Of a stretch of DNA of 64,000 nucleotides, positions 45,498-54,454 are shown one piece after another (the stretch's first letter is position 1; every line of letters starts with the position of its first letter). The position numbers were made by a program, and so were the translations under genes. This DNA comes from Acidimicrobiia bacterium (GTDB lineage Bacteria; Actinomycetota; Acidimicrobiia; Spongiisociales; Spongiisociaceae), in the NCBI GenBank assembly GCA_021296345.1, contig JAGWAN010000003.1, positions 1 to 64,000 on the forward strand, read 5' to 3'. The notes below the pieces were generated by a model that was not told where the DNA came from, did not search any database, and saw only the letters and a program-made list of their open reading frames with translations.

Positions 45498-46646
45498 GTG
45501 CCGGTGACGAGTTCGGGAGACGGGACCGGCCGGGCCCGGCCGATACCGCCAGGCGGACCTAATAAATACCTGGACCTGATCAGGGGCGTGGCGCTCCTGG
45601 GCATCGTGGTCATGAACGCCGTTTCCTTCGGCCTCGGTGCCGGTCCCTACTTCAACCTGTCGGCCGGTGGTTCGGATACGTGGCTGGATTGGCTGGTGGG
45701 AGGCTTCGGCGAGGTCTTCGTCGACCAGAAGTTCATGGGCCTCTTCTCGCTGCTCTTCGGCGCGGGTATCGCCCTGTTCTGCGACCGGGCCGCTGCCAGG
45801 ACCCGGCGACCGGCACTGCTGAGCCTGTGGCGCAACCTGCTCCTCCTGGGAATCGGTTTCCTGCATCTTGCGTTGTGGGAGGGAGACATCCTGATCGGGT
45901 ACGCCCTGGTATCGCCGATCATCATCGCGCTGCGGAATCGTCGACCGCGAACCCTGCTGATCCTCGGCGGTGTGGTACTCCTGCTTTCGCCGGTGTCGGC
46001 CATCCTGTTCCAGGCATCCGTGCCGGACGACGGGAGCGGGCTCGGCGGATTCTGGACGGCCGGCGTCGAGGTCGGCGCCACGGCCACATGGTTCATCGTG
46101 ACGGACTTCTTCTCGCGAGCGGTCGGGATGATGTTGATCGGGGTGGCGCTGTACCGCACCGGGGTGTTGACCGGCGAGCGCTCGACTGCCTTCTACCGGC
46201 GAATGGCGCGGACCGGGCTGGGGGTGGGCCTCCCGCTCGCGGCGATCGGGCTGGCGTGGGTGGCAGCCCGTGGCTTCTCCCCGGATGTGGCATTCGCCGG
46301 GACGACTCCGAACACGCTCGGGACCGCACCGGCCGTGCTCGGCTACACCGGCGTGATCGTCCTGTGGAACCGGCGGCCCGAAACCGATCTGCACAGGCGA
46401 CTGTGTTCCGTGGGGCGGATGGCGCTCACCAACTACCTGACCCAGACGCTGCTGGGCGTGCTCATCCTCAGGTACCTCTTCGGAGATGCCGACCTCACCC
46501 GGACGATGCTGGTGGCCTTCATCGGGGTGGTCTGGACATTGCAACTCTGGTGGTCGGTGGCTTGGCTGGACCGGTTCCGGTACGGACCGGCCGAGTGGCT
46601 ATGGAGGATCGCCACCTATCGCCGGTCCCAGCGCCTGCGCCGGTAG
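45498..46646 (+). CDS. DUF418-domain integral membrane protein
   Basis: Membrane protein of 382 residues with about nine helices. The opening KYLDLIRGVALLGIVVMNAVS (near residue 24) is the diagnostic DUF418 start, and the C-terminal region (RMALTNYLTQTLLGVLIL, LQLWWSVAWLDRFRYGPAEWLWR) is the conserved domain itself. Family function is not settled; it resembles acyltransferase-3-like membrane proteins. GTG start at 45498 directly after the intergenic repeat. It converges with the HAD gene. Confidence 0.88.
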   Translation: MPVTSSGDGTGRARPIPPGGPNKYLDLIRGVALLGIVVMNAVSFGLGAGPYFNLSAGGSDTWLDWLVGGFGEVFVDQKFMGLFSLLFGAGIALFCDRAAARTRRPALLSLWRNLLLLGIGFLHLALWEGDILIGYALVSPIIIALRNRRPRTLLILGGVVLLLSPVSAILFQASVPDDGSGLGGFWTAGVEVGATATWFIVTDFFSRAVGMMLIGVALYRTGVLTGERSTAFYRRMARTGLGVGLPLAAIGLAWVAARGFSPDVAFAGTTPNTLGTAPAVLGYTGVIVLWNRRPETDLHRRLCSVGRMALTNYLTQTLLGVLILRYLFGDADLTRTMLVAFIGVVWTLQLWWSVAWLDRFRYGPAEWLWRIATYRRSQRLRR

Positions 46647-46657
46647 CCGGCCGTGGA

Positions 46658-47290
46658 TCAGACCGCCCGACTCGCCAGCTCCAGGGCAACGACGAGGTCG
46701 CCGCCGGTCATCACTCCGCTTCCGAACCGGGTTGCGCCCTCCCGGGTGGCGGCTACGCCCACGAACCCGCACCCGGCGTTCGCGGCGGCCTCGGCGTCCC
46801 AGGTCGAGTCACCGATCATCACCGTCCGGGAGGGTGCCACTCCGAGGAGACGGCAGGCCTCGAGAAGCTGATCGGCCGCCGGCTTGGGCCGCAGGTCCGG
46901 GCGGCGGGGCACCAGCACCGGTATGTCCACCCCGTGCCTCGCCAGGACAGCCCGGGCCGGCGCCTCGGCCACCAGCGTCACTACCGCCCTGGGAATGCCC
47001 TGCGAGAGTGCCAGAGCATCCTCGAGGCGGGGCATGGCATGAGAATCGGCTATCGCGGTCATCTCATGGACGGCGATCGCCTCCGACACCCCGCACCACC
47101 TGGGATCCCCACTGAGGGCCACCAGGATCGACATGGAACGCTGCGTCGGAGCATCCCAGTCGGTTTGCGGCGCGGGTGGATCGTCCCAGGATCCGATCAG
47201 CGACTCCACGTCTTCCAGGGCAGCGCCGTAGTCGGTGTAGGTCTGGAGGTCGATGAGAGTCCGATCCAGGTCGAACAGCACCGCCTTCAT
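46658..47290 (-). CDS. HAD-superfamily hydrolase
   Basis: Phosphatase-type HAD protein, 210 residues. Motif I is AVLFDLDRTLID (nucleophile Asp near residue 7), the Thr/Ser region lies in PRAVVTLVAEAP, the Lys region in LRPKPAADQLL and motif IV in MIGDSTWDAEAAANAGCGF. The cap is helical and short. Substrate unknown; phosphoglycolate-like. It starts 2 bases after the stop of the PPOX-F420 gene on the same strand. Confidence 0.87.
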   Translation of the reverse strand: MKAVLFDLDRTLIDLQTYTDYGAALEDVESLIGSWDDPPAPQTDWDAPTQRSMSILVALSGDPRWCGVSEAIAVHEMTAIADSHAMPRLEDALALSQGIPRAVVTLVAEAPARAVLARHGVDIPVLVPRRPDLRPKPAADQLLEACRLLGVAPSRTVMIGDSTWDAEAAANAGCGFVGVAATREGATRFGSGVMTGGDLVVALELASRAV

Positions 47291-47292
47291 GA

Positions 47293-47688
47293 TCAGCCGG
47301 GCGGGTAGACGAAGACCCGCTCGGGGGCGATCCTCACGATCACCCGCTCAGAAGTGATCGGGTTCGGGTACTCGTCCACCCCCATGTACTTGTGGGCCAG
47401 GGCGTCGATGTGGGAGCGGGCTTCCGCGCCGGTCACAGTGCCCACCACCTCCCCCCGCACCTCGGCGAAGTGCCAGGGGTTGCCACGTTCGGGGATCATC
47501 ACCGTGGCCCGGGGGTTGGCCATCATGTTCCTGAACTTGGGCCGGTGCGTCTCGGTGTTGATCAGGATGTGGTCATCGTCAGCATCCACCCACATCACAT
47601 GCACCTGCATGGACCCGTCGGGCATCACCGTCGCCAGCGAGGCGTAGTTGGCGCCGCGGGCCAGCCTCAGAGCCCGTTTGTCCAGCAT
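47293..47688 (-). CDS. PPOX-class F420-dependent oxidoreductase
   Basis: 131-residue split-barrel protein of the actinobacterial F420-type PPOX family. ANYASLATVMPDGSMQVHVMWV, ILINTETHRPKFRNMMANPRATV and RVFVYPPG match the usual pattern. Such proteins reduce or bind small substrates using F420H2. It is unlike the 190-residue PPOX protein at 41692. It is followed by the HAD gene with a 2-base gap. Confidence 0.87.
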   Translation of the reverse strand: MLDKRALRLARGANYASLATVMPDGSMQVHVMWVDADDDHILINTETHRPKFRNMMANPRATVMIPERGNPWHFAEVRGEVVGTVTGAEARSHIDALAHKYMGVDEYPNPITSERVIVRIAPERVFVYPPG

Positions 47689-47769
47689 GTCATCCCTCCC
47701 GGATCCGAGTAACCGGAGTGATAGTGATGCCCGGCGCCGCCATCCGCAAACCGGCCCGCCGGCACCGCG

Positions 47770-48648
47770 TCATGAGCCGGCCGATCGGCGCAGGAAGTTG
47801 TAGATCGCAGTCCAGTCCAATCGGCCCAGACCATGGTCCCGGGCAGACGAGTAGCACTCGAGGGCTGCCAGACCCGTACCATGAGCGACGCCCGCGGCCT
47901 CGCCCATCCCGATGGCGAGACCGAGGTCCTTGTGGGCCAGATCGATCATGAAGCCGGGCTCCAGGTCGTCCGCCAGGACCTTGCCCGGATAGGTGGTCGC
48001 CAGGTGCCCCCGTCCCGCCGTGGTACCCATCAGCACCTCGATCACCAGGTCGCGATCCAGTCCCTCTCGCTCGGCCAGGATCAGAGCCTCGGCCACCACC
48101 ACGTTGGACACCACGGACAGGTAGTTGTTGACCAGCTTGGTCCGGATCCCGGCGCCCCTGGGACCGCAGTGGATGACCGGGTCGCCGAGGATCTCGAGGA
48201 TGGGCAGGGCCCGGTCAATCTCCTCCGGGCTGCCACCCGCCATGACCAGCAGGGTTCCGGCCTCGGCATCTTCGGAGGTCCGACCCACGGGCGCGTCGAT
48301 CATCCGGCGGCCGGAGGCAGCCAAGCGCTCGGCGGTGGCGTCGAAATGGGCCGGCAACCCGGTGCTCATGTCGATCAGGAGCGCCGCCGGATCGAGGGAT
48401 CCGGACACGCCGTCCTTCCCGAGGACCGCCTCCGAGACGTGCCGGCCGGTGGGAAGCATGGTGATGACGTGCTCCGCCCCTACCGCGGCCTCCCGAGCCG
48501 AGACCGCCTCCTCGGCGCCGTCCCTTACGAGCGCGGCCAGGGCCGCCGGGCTGGTGTCGAAGACCCGAACCCGGTGACCTGCCCTCAAGAGGTTGCGGGC
48601 CATCGGCGCGCCCATCACGCCGACTCCGATGAATCCGACCCTGCTCAT
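47770..48648 (-). CDS. 3-hydroxyisobutyrate dehydrogenase-family oxidoreductase
   Basis: NAD(P)-dependent beta-hydroxyacid dehydrogenase, 292 residues. The cofactor motif GFIGVGVMGAPMARNLLRAG is at residues 5-24, the substrate-binding segment is DAPVGRTSEDAEAGTL (near 120) and the catalytic Lys is in GIRTKLVNNYLSV (near 172). The start ATG at 48648 opens directly on the Rossmann motif; the longer upstream frame lacks similarity. Valine or serine-derived hydroxyacid is the likely substrate class. Gap of 81 bases to the PPOX gene downstream. Confidence 0.9.
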   Translation of the reverse strand: MSRVGFIGVGVMGAPMARNLLRAGHRVRVFDTSPAALAALVRDGAEEAVSAREAAVGAEHVITMLPTGRHVSEAVLGKDGVSGSLDPAALLIDMSTGLPAHFDATAERLAASGRRMIDAPVGRTSEDAEAGTLLVMAGGSPEEIDRALPILEILGDPVIHCGPRGAGIRTKLVNNYLSVVSNVVVAEALILAEREGLDRDLVIEVLMGTTAGRGHLATTYPGKVLADDLEPGFMIDLAHKDLGLAIGMGEAAGVAHGTGLAALECYSSARDHGLGRLDWTAIYNFLRRSAGS

Positions 48649-48803
48649 CCTGCCCTCCGTACCGTGCCGAGAACGGTATGACCGTAGCCGGGCTCGGAGC
48701 CGTGGAAGCCAGGAGTGGTCGTGCCACCTACCGGCCCGGCGCGCCGCAGGTTCAGTGAGGGCCGGCGGAGGTTCGAGCGCCATCCTCCTAGAATCCACCG
48801 CCG

Positions 48804-50450
48804 ATGCGTATCTTCGACACCGACCTCGCCGCCTTCGGCGACTACCGGACGATCGTCGACGGCTTTGCGTGGGACGTTCCCGAGCGGATGAACATCGCCG
48901 CCGAGGTCTTCGACCGCTGGTCCACGGACAGCCGGCGGATCGCTCTCTACGTGGAGCGGCCGGACGGTCGCCGCGACGTCTGGTCATACCGGGAACTCGT
49001 CCGCCTCGCCAAGCGCTACGCCAACTTCCTGGTGTCCCTCGGCCTGGAGCGTGGCGACCGCATCTCCCTGGTCATGCCCCAGGGGGCCGAGCTGGCCGCC
49101 CTCCACCTGGCCGTCTACTCCATCGGCGCGGTGGTCCTGCCAATGTCCGCGCTCTACGGACCGGACTCGTACCGCCACATCCTCGGGGACTCGGGAGCGA
49201 GGGCGATCATCGTGGCCGAGCCCTACGCCGACGCTATCCGTTCGGTCCGGCCCGAACTGCCGGACCTCGAGACCGTGATCATCTCCGGCCGGGTGGACGC
49301 GAGCGAGCATTCGCTGGCCGAGGCGGAGGACTTCCCGCCCCGGTTCGAGCCGGTCGATACCGCGTCGGAAGACCCGGCGATGCTGCTCTACACCTCAGGC
49401 AGCACCGGCCATCCCAAGGGCGCGCTCCACGCCCAGCGGATCATCGAGGGCTACCTGCTCACCTTCAAGCTTTTCTTCAATATCGGATTCGACGAGTCCA
49501 CGGTGTTCTACACGCCGTCGGACTGGGCCTGGGTGGGTGGCCTGCTCGACATCCTGCTTCCTGCCCTGGTGCTCGGAAACCCGGTGGTGGCCGACCAGCA
49601 GCGCTTCTCCGCCGAGCGGGCCTTCGACGTGATCTCCCGTAACGGCGTGACCCACGCCTTCCTCACCCCCACCGCCCTCAAGATGATGGCCCAGGTTCCC
49701 GAGCCGGCCAAGACCTTCGACCTCGATCTGAGGGTCATCGCCAGCGGCGGGGAGTCGGTGGCCGATGAGCTGCACAGGTGGAGCGATACGGAACTGGGGG
49801 CGGTGATCAACGAGTTCTACGGGCTAACCGAGGTGAACCATCTGGTGGGCGGGTGTGAAGCACTGTGGCCGGGGAGGCCCGGCTGGATGGGCCGTCCCTA
49901 TCCGGGCCGGGAGGTGGGAGTGCTGGAACAGGACGGCAAACCCATCGAGGCGGGCGGCATCGGGGAGATCGCGGTACGCCCGGGCGATCCGACGGGGATG
50001 CTGGAGTACTGGGGCAATCCGGAAGCCACCGCCTCCATGCGTCGCAACGGCTGGATAATGACCGGCGACCAGGCGACCGTGAACGAGGCCGGCTACATAA
50101 GGTTCTTGGGCCGCGATGACGACATGATCTCGAGTGCCGGATACCGGATCGGACCGGCAGAGGTCGAGGAGGCGCTGGTGCGGCACCCGACGGTGGCGGA
50201 AGTGGCCGTCATCCCATCCCCGGACCCGATCCGGGGACAGGTGGTCAAGGCGCTGGTGGTACTCGCGGAGGGAGTGCCGGGCAACGCGGATCTGACCTCC
50301 GAGCTCCAGATGCAGGTCAAGACCCAGGTGGCGGCTTACAAGTACCCGCGCATCATCGAGTACGTGGACAACCTGCCCAAGACCACCACCGGCAAGCTCA
50401 ACCGGAAACTGCTGGCATCCCGAGAAGCGGGGGTTGCCGGTAGCCGGTAG
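48804..50450 (+). CDS. AMP-forming acyl-CoA synthetase (medium-chain type)
   Basis: Adenylate-forming ligase, 548 residues. The phosphate-binding loop is YTSGSTGHPKGALHAQR (near residue 197), the adenine motif is INEFYGLTEVNHLVGG (near 335), the Asp of the hinge region is in GWIMTGDQATV and the C-terminal Lys is in TTTGKLNRKLL (near 537). This is the ACSM/acetyl-CoA-synthetase-like pattern and suggests medium-chain or branched acids. The PlsB-like gene begins 79 bases downstream, forming a plausible activation-acylation pair. Confidence 0.92.
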   Translation: MRIFDTDLAAFGDYRTIVDGFAWDVPERMNIAAEVFDRWSTDSRRIALYVERPDGRRDVWSYRELVRLAKRYANFLVSLGLERGDRISLVMPQGAELAALHLAVYSIGAVVLPMSALYGPDSYRHILGDSGARAIIVAEPYADAIRSVRPELPDLETVIISGRVDASEHSLAEAEDFPPRFEPVDTASEDPAMLLYTSGSTGHPKGALHAQRIIEGYLLTFKLFFNIGFDESTVFYTPSDWAWVGGLLDILLPALVLGNPVVADQQRFSAERAFDVISRNGVTHAFLTPTALKMMAQVPEPAKTFDLDLRVIASGGESVADELHRWSDTELGAVINEFYGLTEVNHLVGGCEALWPGRPGWMGRPYPGREVGVLEQDGKPIEAGGIGEIAVRPGDPTGMLEYWGNPEATASMRRNGWIMTGDQATVNEAGYIRFLGRDDDMISSAGYRIGPAEVEEALVRHPTVAEVAVIPSPDPIRGQVVKALVVLAEGVPGNADLTSELQMQVKTQVAAYKYPRIIEYVDNLPKTTTGKLNRKLLASREAGVAGSR

Positions 50451-50453
50451 CCG
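50430..50453. repeat. GGTTGCC/GGTAGCC repeat at a gene end, site 6
   Basis: The last codons and stop of the acyl-CoA synthetase gene read GGTTGCCGGTAGCCGGTAGC, three copies of a 7-base unit that recurs at site 2 (GGTTGCCG). It lies across the stop codon like the other sites. Confidence 0.35.
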
Positions 50454-50529
50454 ATCCGCTACGTATGATCCTTCCCGTGCCGATTCCCGGGAGCAACCGC
50501 GCACCGGCCATCCCCTTTGGGACCGCCGG

Positions 50530-52323
50530 ATGATCCCCCGCTCCGCTCGCCTCGGCGTCCTCGCCGATCCCGGTTTCCGATCCGATCTCGCCCGGATCGC
50601 CAGGGAGACCGGCCGCACCTACGGCAAAGCAATGCGGGACGCCCGCAAGTATCTGCGGGAGGTGAGCGCCAACCCCTCGCCACTCGTAGCAGGATTCGGC
50701 GGATGGGCGGCCGGCATGATGTGGCGCCGGAACTACCGGAGCGTCCGCTTTGACCCCGAGGAACTGGAGCGACTGGCAGAGCTGGGAACCGGCCATCCAC
50801 TTGTCTTCCTGCCATCCCACAAGTCCCAGCTCGACCATGCCGTACTGCACCACGTGCTGTGGACGAGCCGGCATCCGCCCAACTACACGGCGGCCGGCAT
50901 CAACATGAACTTCTTCCTGCTCGGGCCGATTCTGCGTCGCTCGGGTGCCTTCTTCATCCGCCGGCGGATCGGTGACCGCCCTATCTACAAGCGGGTTCTG
51001 CGGGCCTACCTAGCCCATCTACTGGAACAGGGCTACCCGGTGGAGTGGTACATCGAGGGGACCCGGAGCCGGACCGGCAGGGTACTGCCGCCCACGTTCG
51101 GCCTGCTCGCCTACGCCGCCGAGACCCTGTGGAACGGCCGGTGCGACGATATCCATGCGATACCGGTGTCCATCAGCTACGACCACGTGGAGGAAGTCGA
51201 ACCCTACGTCGCAGAGCAGCGCGGCGCCGCCAAGCGGCGGGAGACCTTCATCTGGATGGTCAAGAACGTCCTGACGATGGGCCGGGACTACGGCGACATC
51301 CATGTCCGCCTGGGCGAGCCGCTGTCCATGGCCGAGTTGTTCGGCAGTCGCACGGAAGCTGATCGCCGCGGCATGGTCGAGGCGCTGGGGACCGAGATCT
51401 GTTCGAGGATCAATCGCGCCACGCCTGTCACGGCCACTTCGCTGGTGGTATCGGCCATCCTGGGAGACGCCGAACCGCCCGGGCTGTCCATGGCCAGGCT
51501 CGGGGAGGTGGTCGACGAGTTGGTCCTGGATGCCGGCACCCGGCGGTTGCCCACCGTCGACGGTCTGGCGGCCCTCGATCGGTCAGGAATCGAAAGGATC
51601 GCCGGTACGCTGGCGCGCCGGGGGATCGTGACCATCGACCGGGGCGTATCCGGGCACGGCGGGGCGTCGTCGACCTACCGGATCGAAACCGACCAGCGCC
51701 TAGCTGCCTCTTTCTATCGCAACACCATCGCGCATCACTACGTAGTACCGGCGGTGGCGGAGGTGGCGATCGCCTCGGCAGGCCGCGTGCCCGGGAACTC
51801 CCTGCTAGAAGGCTTCCACGACGGGTTGGAGACGCTGGCCGGCCTGCTCGAAACCGACTTCTTCCTCCCGGAGCGGGAGATCTTCGCCGGCCAGGTGACC
51901 AGCGAACTCACCAGACGGGTCCCGGCCTGGGAATCCCTCCTCCTCAACGACGGGCCGGCGCCGGTGCTGGACAGGCTACGCCCCCACCGGGCCCCCTGGG
52001 CGCTGCGCCACTTCCTCGAGGCGTACTCAGTCGTAGCCGGACAGTTGGCGGAGGAGATGACCGGCCGACCATCAGACGGTAAAGATTTCCTGCAGTCAGC
52101 GCTGGAGCGCAGCCTCGTTTACGTCGAGCAGGAGCGGATTTCGGCCGAGGCCGCCTCCCTCTCCCTGCTGTCGGCAGGGCTGAGAATGGCGACGCGGCAT
52201 GATCCGGCCGCAGCGGAAGAACCGGACCTCCGGCCGGAACGCGAGGCGCTCGCCGCCGAGTTGGGCCGGTTTCTGGAGGCCATCAAGACCTTGGGTCAGT
52301 GGACGGTGGACAGTCGGCAATAG
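50530..52323 (+). CDS. PlsB-like glycerol-3-phosphate acyltransferase
   Basis: Membrane-associated acyltransferase that places the first acyl chain on glycerol 3-phosphate. The catalytic motif HX4D is in PSHKSQLDHAVLHH (near residue 96), motif II has GAFFIRRRIGD, and motif III is YIEGTRSRTGRVLPPTFGLL (near 175), as in PlsB/GPAT proteins. The C-terminal 300 residues are less conserved. The start is uncertain; the ATG at 50530 gives 597 residues. The C-terminus (GQWTVDSRQ) is encoded by DNA resembling the dispersed GTGG repeat, so the end may have been altered. Confidence 0.88.
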   Translation: MIPRSARLGVLADPGFRSDLARIARETGRTYGKAMRDARKYLREVSANPSPLVAGFGGWAAGMMWRRNYRSVRFDPEELERLAELGTGHPLVFLPSHKSQLDHAVLHHVLWTSRHPPNYTAAGINMNFFLLGPILRRSGAFFIRRRIGDRPIYKRVLRAYLAHLLEQGYPVEWYIEGTRSRTGRVLPPTFGLLAYAAETLWNGRCDDIHAIPVSISYDHVEEVEPYVAEQRGAAKRRETFIWMVKNVLTMGRDYGDIHVRLGEPLSMAELFGSRTEADRRGMVEALGTEICSRINRATPVTATSLVVSAILGDAEPPGLSMARLGEVVDELVLDAGTRRLPTVDGLAALDRSGIERIAGTLARRGIVTIDRGVSGHGGASSTYRIETDQRLAASFYRNTIAHHYVVPAVAEVAIASAGRVPGNSLLEGFHDGLETLAGLLETDFFLPEREIFAGQVTSELTRRVPAWESLLLNDGPAPVLDRLRPHRAPWALRHFLEAYSVVAGQLAEEMTGRPSDGKDFLQSALERSLVYVEQERISAEAASLSLLSAGLRMATRHDPAAAEEPDLRPEREALAAELGRFLEAIKTLGQWTVDSRQ

Positions 52324-52387
52324 CTAGTGGAGCGTGGGTGGTAACCAATTGCCGGTAGGCCGGCGGGACTGGCCACTGGCCACTGGC
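52295..52387. repeat. Intergenic GTGG/TTGG-type repeat element, site 5
   Basis: Begins inside the last codons of the PlsB-like gene (GGTCAGTGGACGGTGGACAG), runs through its TAG stop (TAGCTAGTGG), and ends with ACTGGCCACTGGCCACTGGC. The right part is roughly the reverse complement of the left units (CAGTGG versus CCACTGG), so a long imperfect hairpin is possible. Confidence 0.5.
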
Positions 52388-52446
52388 GTTCCGGGCGTCC
52401 CTCACCCGCCGTCGAGCCCTTACGCGGGCCCTCTAATATCAAATCC

Positions 52447-53415
52447 GTGACGCCGCTGCCTGACGAGCTCAACATCGACCTGCACTACTGGATGCGGCTC
52501 ACCCGGACGATGGACGACCAGCTCGTGACCCTATGGAAGCAGGGCCGGGGCGTGGGAACCACCTTCAACCAGCGGGGGCACGAGGCTATCAGCGCGGGCG
52601 CCGGCATAGCCCTCGCTCCGGACGATGTGGTCGCTCCCATGCACCGCGACCTGGGCTGCTACCTGGTGAGAGGCATGACCCCCAGACGGCTCATGGCCAA
52701 CCAGCTGGGCCGGGCCGCCGGCGTTACACGGGGCCGGGACGCCAACCTCCACGGATGCGGAGACCTGTCCCTGAACCTCATCGGCTTCATCAGCCACCTT
52801 CCCCAATCGATGCCTGTGGCGCTCGGTGCGGCCATGTCGTTCTCCTACCGTTCCGAGCCCCGTGTGGCCCTTACGTTCGTCGGTGACGGCTCATCCTGCG
52901 CCGGCGTGTTTCACGAGACGCTCAACCTGGCGGCCGTGCAACGAGCCCCGTTCGTGGTGATCGTCGAGAACAACCAGTACGCCTACTCGACGCCGTTGCA
53001 CCAGCAGATGGCCATCGACCGCCTAGCCGTTCGAGCCACGGCCCACGGGGTGGAGTCCCGAACGGTCGACGGTAACGATGTGGAGGAGGTCTACCGGAAC
53101 GTCGAGGAGGCGGTAAGCAAGGCCCGGGACGGCGGCGGACCGACGCTTATAGAGGCCAGGACCATGCGAATGCTGGGACACGCCATCCACGACGGAGCCG
53201 AATACGTCCCGCAGGTGCTCCTAGACGAATGGAAGGCCCGCGATCCTCTCATCCTCCATGAGGAGAAACTCACCTCGCGCGGGCTGGTCGACCACGAATA
53301 CCTTGCCCGCGTCGCCGAGAAGTGCAGGGAGATCGTGGACGACGCGGTGGAGTTTGCCGAGTCGAGCGAATGGCCGGACCCTGGCACCGTCTCCGACGGT
53401 GTATACGCCCCCTGA
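52447..53415 (+). CDS. 2-oxoacid dehydrogenase E1 component, alpha subunit
   Basis: Thiamine diphosphate enzyme subunit of the pyruvate/branched-chain/acetoin dehydrogenase group, 322 residues. The cofactor motif is TFVGDGSSCAGVFHETLNLA ending at VENNQYAYSTP (GDG...NN, near residue 142-171). RGRDANLHGCGDLSLNL and the phosphorylation-loop-like RTMRMLGHAIHDGAEYVP also match. The start is a GTG. It pairs with the beta subunit 10 bases downstream. No lipoyl transacetylase or lipoamide dehydrogenase lies nearby. Confidence 0.93.
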   Translation: MTPLPDELNIDLHYWMRLTRTMDDQLVTLWKQGRGVGTTFNQRGHEAISAGAGIALAPDDVVAPMHRDLGCYLVRGMTPRRLMANQLGRAAGVTRGRDANLHGCGDLSLNLIGFISHLPQSMPVALGAAMSFSYRSEPRVALTFVGDGSSCAGVFHETLNLAAVQRAPFVVIVENNQYAYSTPLHQQMAIDRLAVRATAHGVESRTVDGNDVEEVYRNVEEAVSKARDGGGPTLIEARTMRMLGHAIHDGAEYVPQVLLDEWKARDPLILHEEKLTSRGLVDHEYLARVAEKCREIVDDAVEFAESSEWPDPGTVSDGVYAP

Positions 53416-53425
53416 GGACACCGTG

Positions 53426-54421
53426 ATGGACAGCAACCGGACCGGCACCCGCACCATGACCTATATCGAGGCCATCAGGGACGGGCTGCGGACCGAGATG
53501 CGGCGTGATCCCGATGTCCTGGTCATGGGCGAGGATATCGGGGGCGACTTCGGAGGCGCTTTCAAGGCCACCCAGGGCTTGGAAGCCGAGTTCGGCGCCA
53601 GGCGGGTAATGAATACACCGATGACCGAGCTGGCCTTCATCGGTGCCGCCACCGGCATGGGTCTGATGGGGCTCCGACCTGTGATCGAAGTGCAGTTCGC
53701 CGACTTCATCTCCACGGGCTTCGACTCCATCGTACAGTATGCCGCCACCACCCATTACCGATGGCAGGCGGCCGTTCCATGGGTGATCCGGGCCCCGGCC
53801 GACGGAGGGATCCGCTCGGGCCCCTTCCATAGCCAGAACCCGGAGGCGTGGTTCGTGCATACCCCCGGCCTGAAGGTGGTGGCCCCGGCCACGCCGGCCG
53901 ACGCGAAAGGGCTCCTGCTGTCCGCTATCCGGGACAACAACCCGGTCATCTACTTCGAGTCGAAGCCGCTCTACCGGAGCCTTCGGGGCGAGGTTCCACG
54001 GGGGGACAGCGCTACCCCGATCGGTCGAGCACGGATCGCACGGGCGGGCCATCATGTAACCGTCATCACCTACGGCGAGATGGTGCGCCAAGCCCTGATA
54101 GCAGCCGACCGCCTGGTGCCCAAGGTCACCGTGGAGGTCATAGATCTCCGCACCCTGAAACCGCTCGACCGGGACACGATCACTGCCTCAGTGCGCAAGA
54201 CAGGCCGGGCCGTGGTGGTACACGCCGCCAACCGTCTGGCCGGAGTCGGTGCCGAGATCGCGGCGGATCTCGGCCAAACCGCCTTCGAGTTCCTGGATGC
54301 GCCCATCCACCGGATAGGTGGCCTCGATGTGCCCGTGCCGTTCAGCCCTCCGCTGGAAGACGCATACCGTCCTGGCGCCGACGACATCATGGCCGCCATC
54401 CGGGAGACCGTCGCCTACTGA
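53426..54421 (+). CDS. 2-oxoacid dehydrogenase E1 component, beta subunit
   Basis: Beta half of the E1 heterotetramer, 331 residues. MGEDIGGDFGGAFKATQGL, NTPMTELAFIGAATGMGLMG and IEVQFADFISTGFDSIVQYA form the typical N-terminal transketolase-like domain, and EVIDLRTLKPLDRDTI the C-terminal domain. I chose the ATG at 53426 (10 bases after the alpha stop); a Met at the MTYIEAIRDG segment is the alternative. The next gene is an alpha/beta hydrolase instead of the E2 gene, which is unusual for acetoin or pyruvate dehydrogenase operons. Confidence 0.93.
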   Translation: MDSNRTGTRTMTYIEAIRDGLRTEMRRDPDVLVMGEDIGGDFGGAFKATQGLEAEFGARRVMNTPMTELAFIGAATGMGLMGLRPVIEVQFADFISTGFDSIVQYAATTHYRWQAAVPWVIRAPADGGIRSGPFHSQNPEAWFVHTPGLKVVAPATPADAKGLLLSAIRDNNPVIYFESKPLYRSLRGEVPRGDSATPIGRARIARAGHHVTVITYGEMVRQALIAADRLVPKVTVEVIDLRTLKPLDRDTITASVRKTGRAVVVHAANRLAGVGAEIAADLGQTAFEFLDAPIHRIGGLDVPVPFSPPLEDAYRPGADDIMAAIRETVAY

Positions 54422-54454
54422 TCCGCACGCTCCACGGCCGGGTACCCTGACCGG

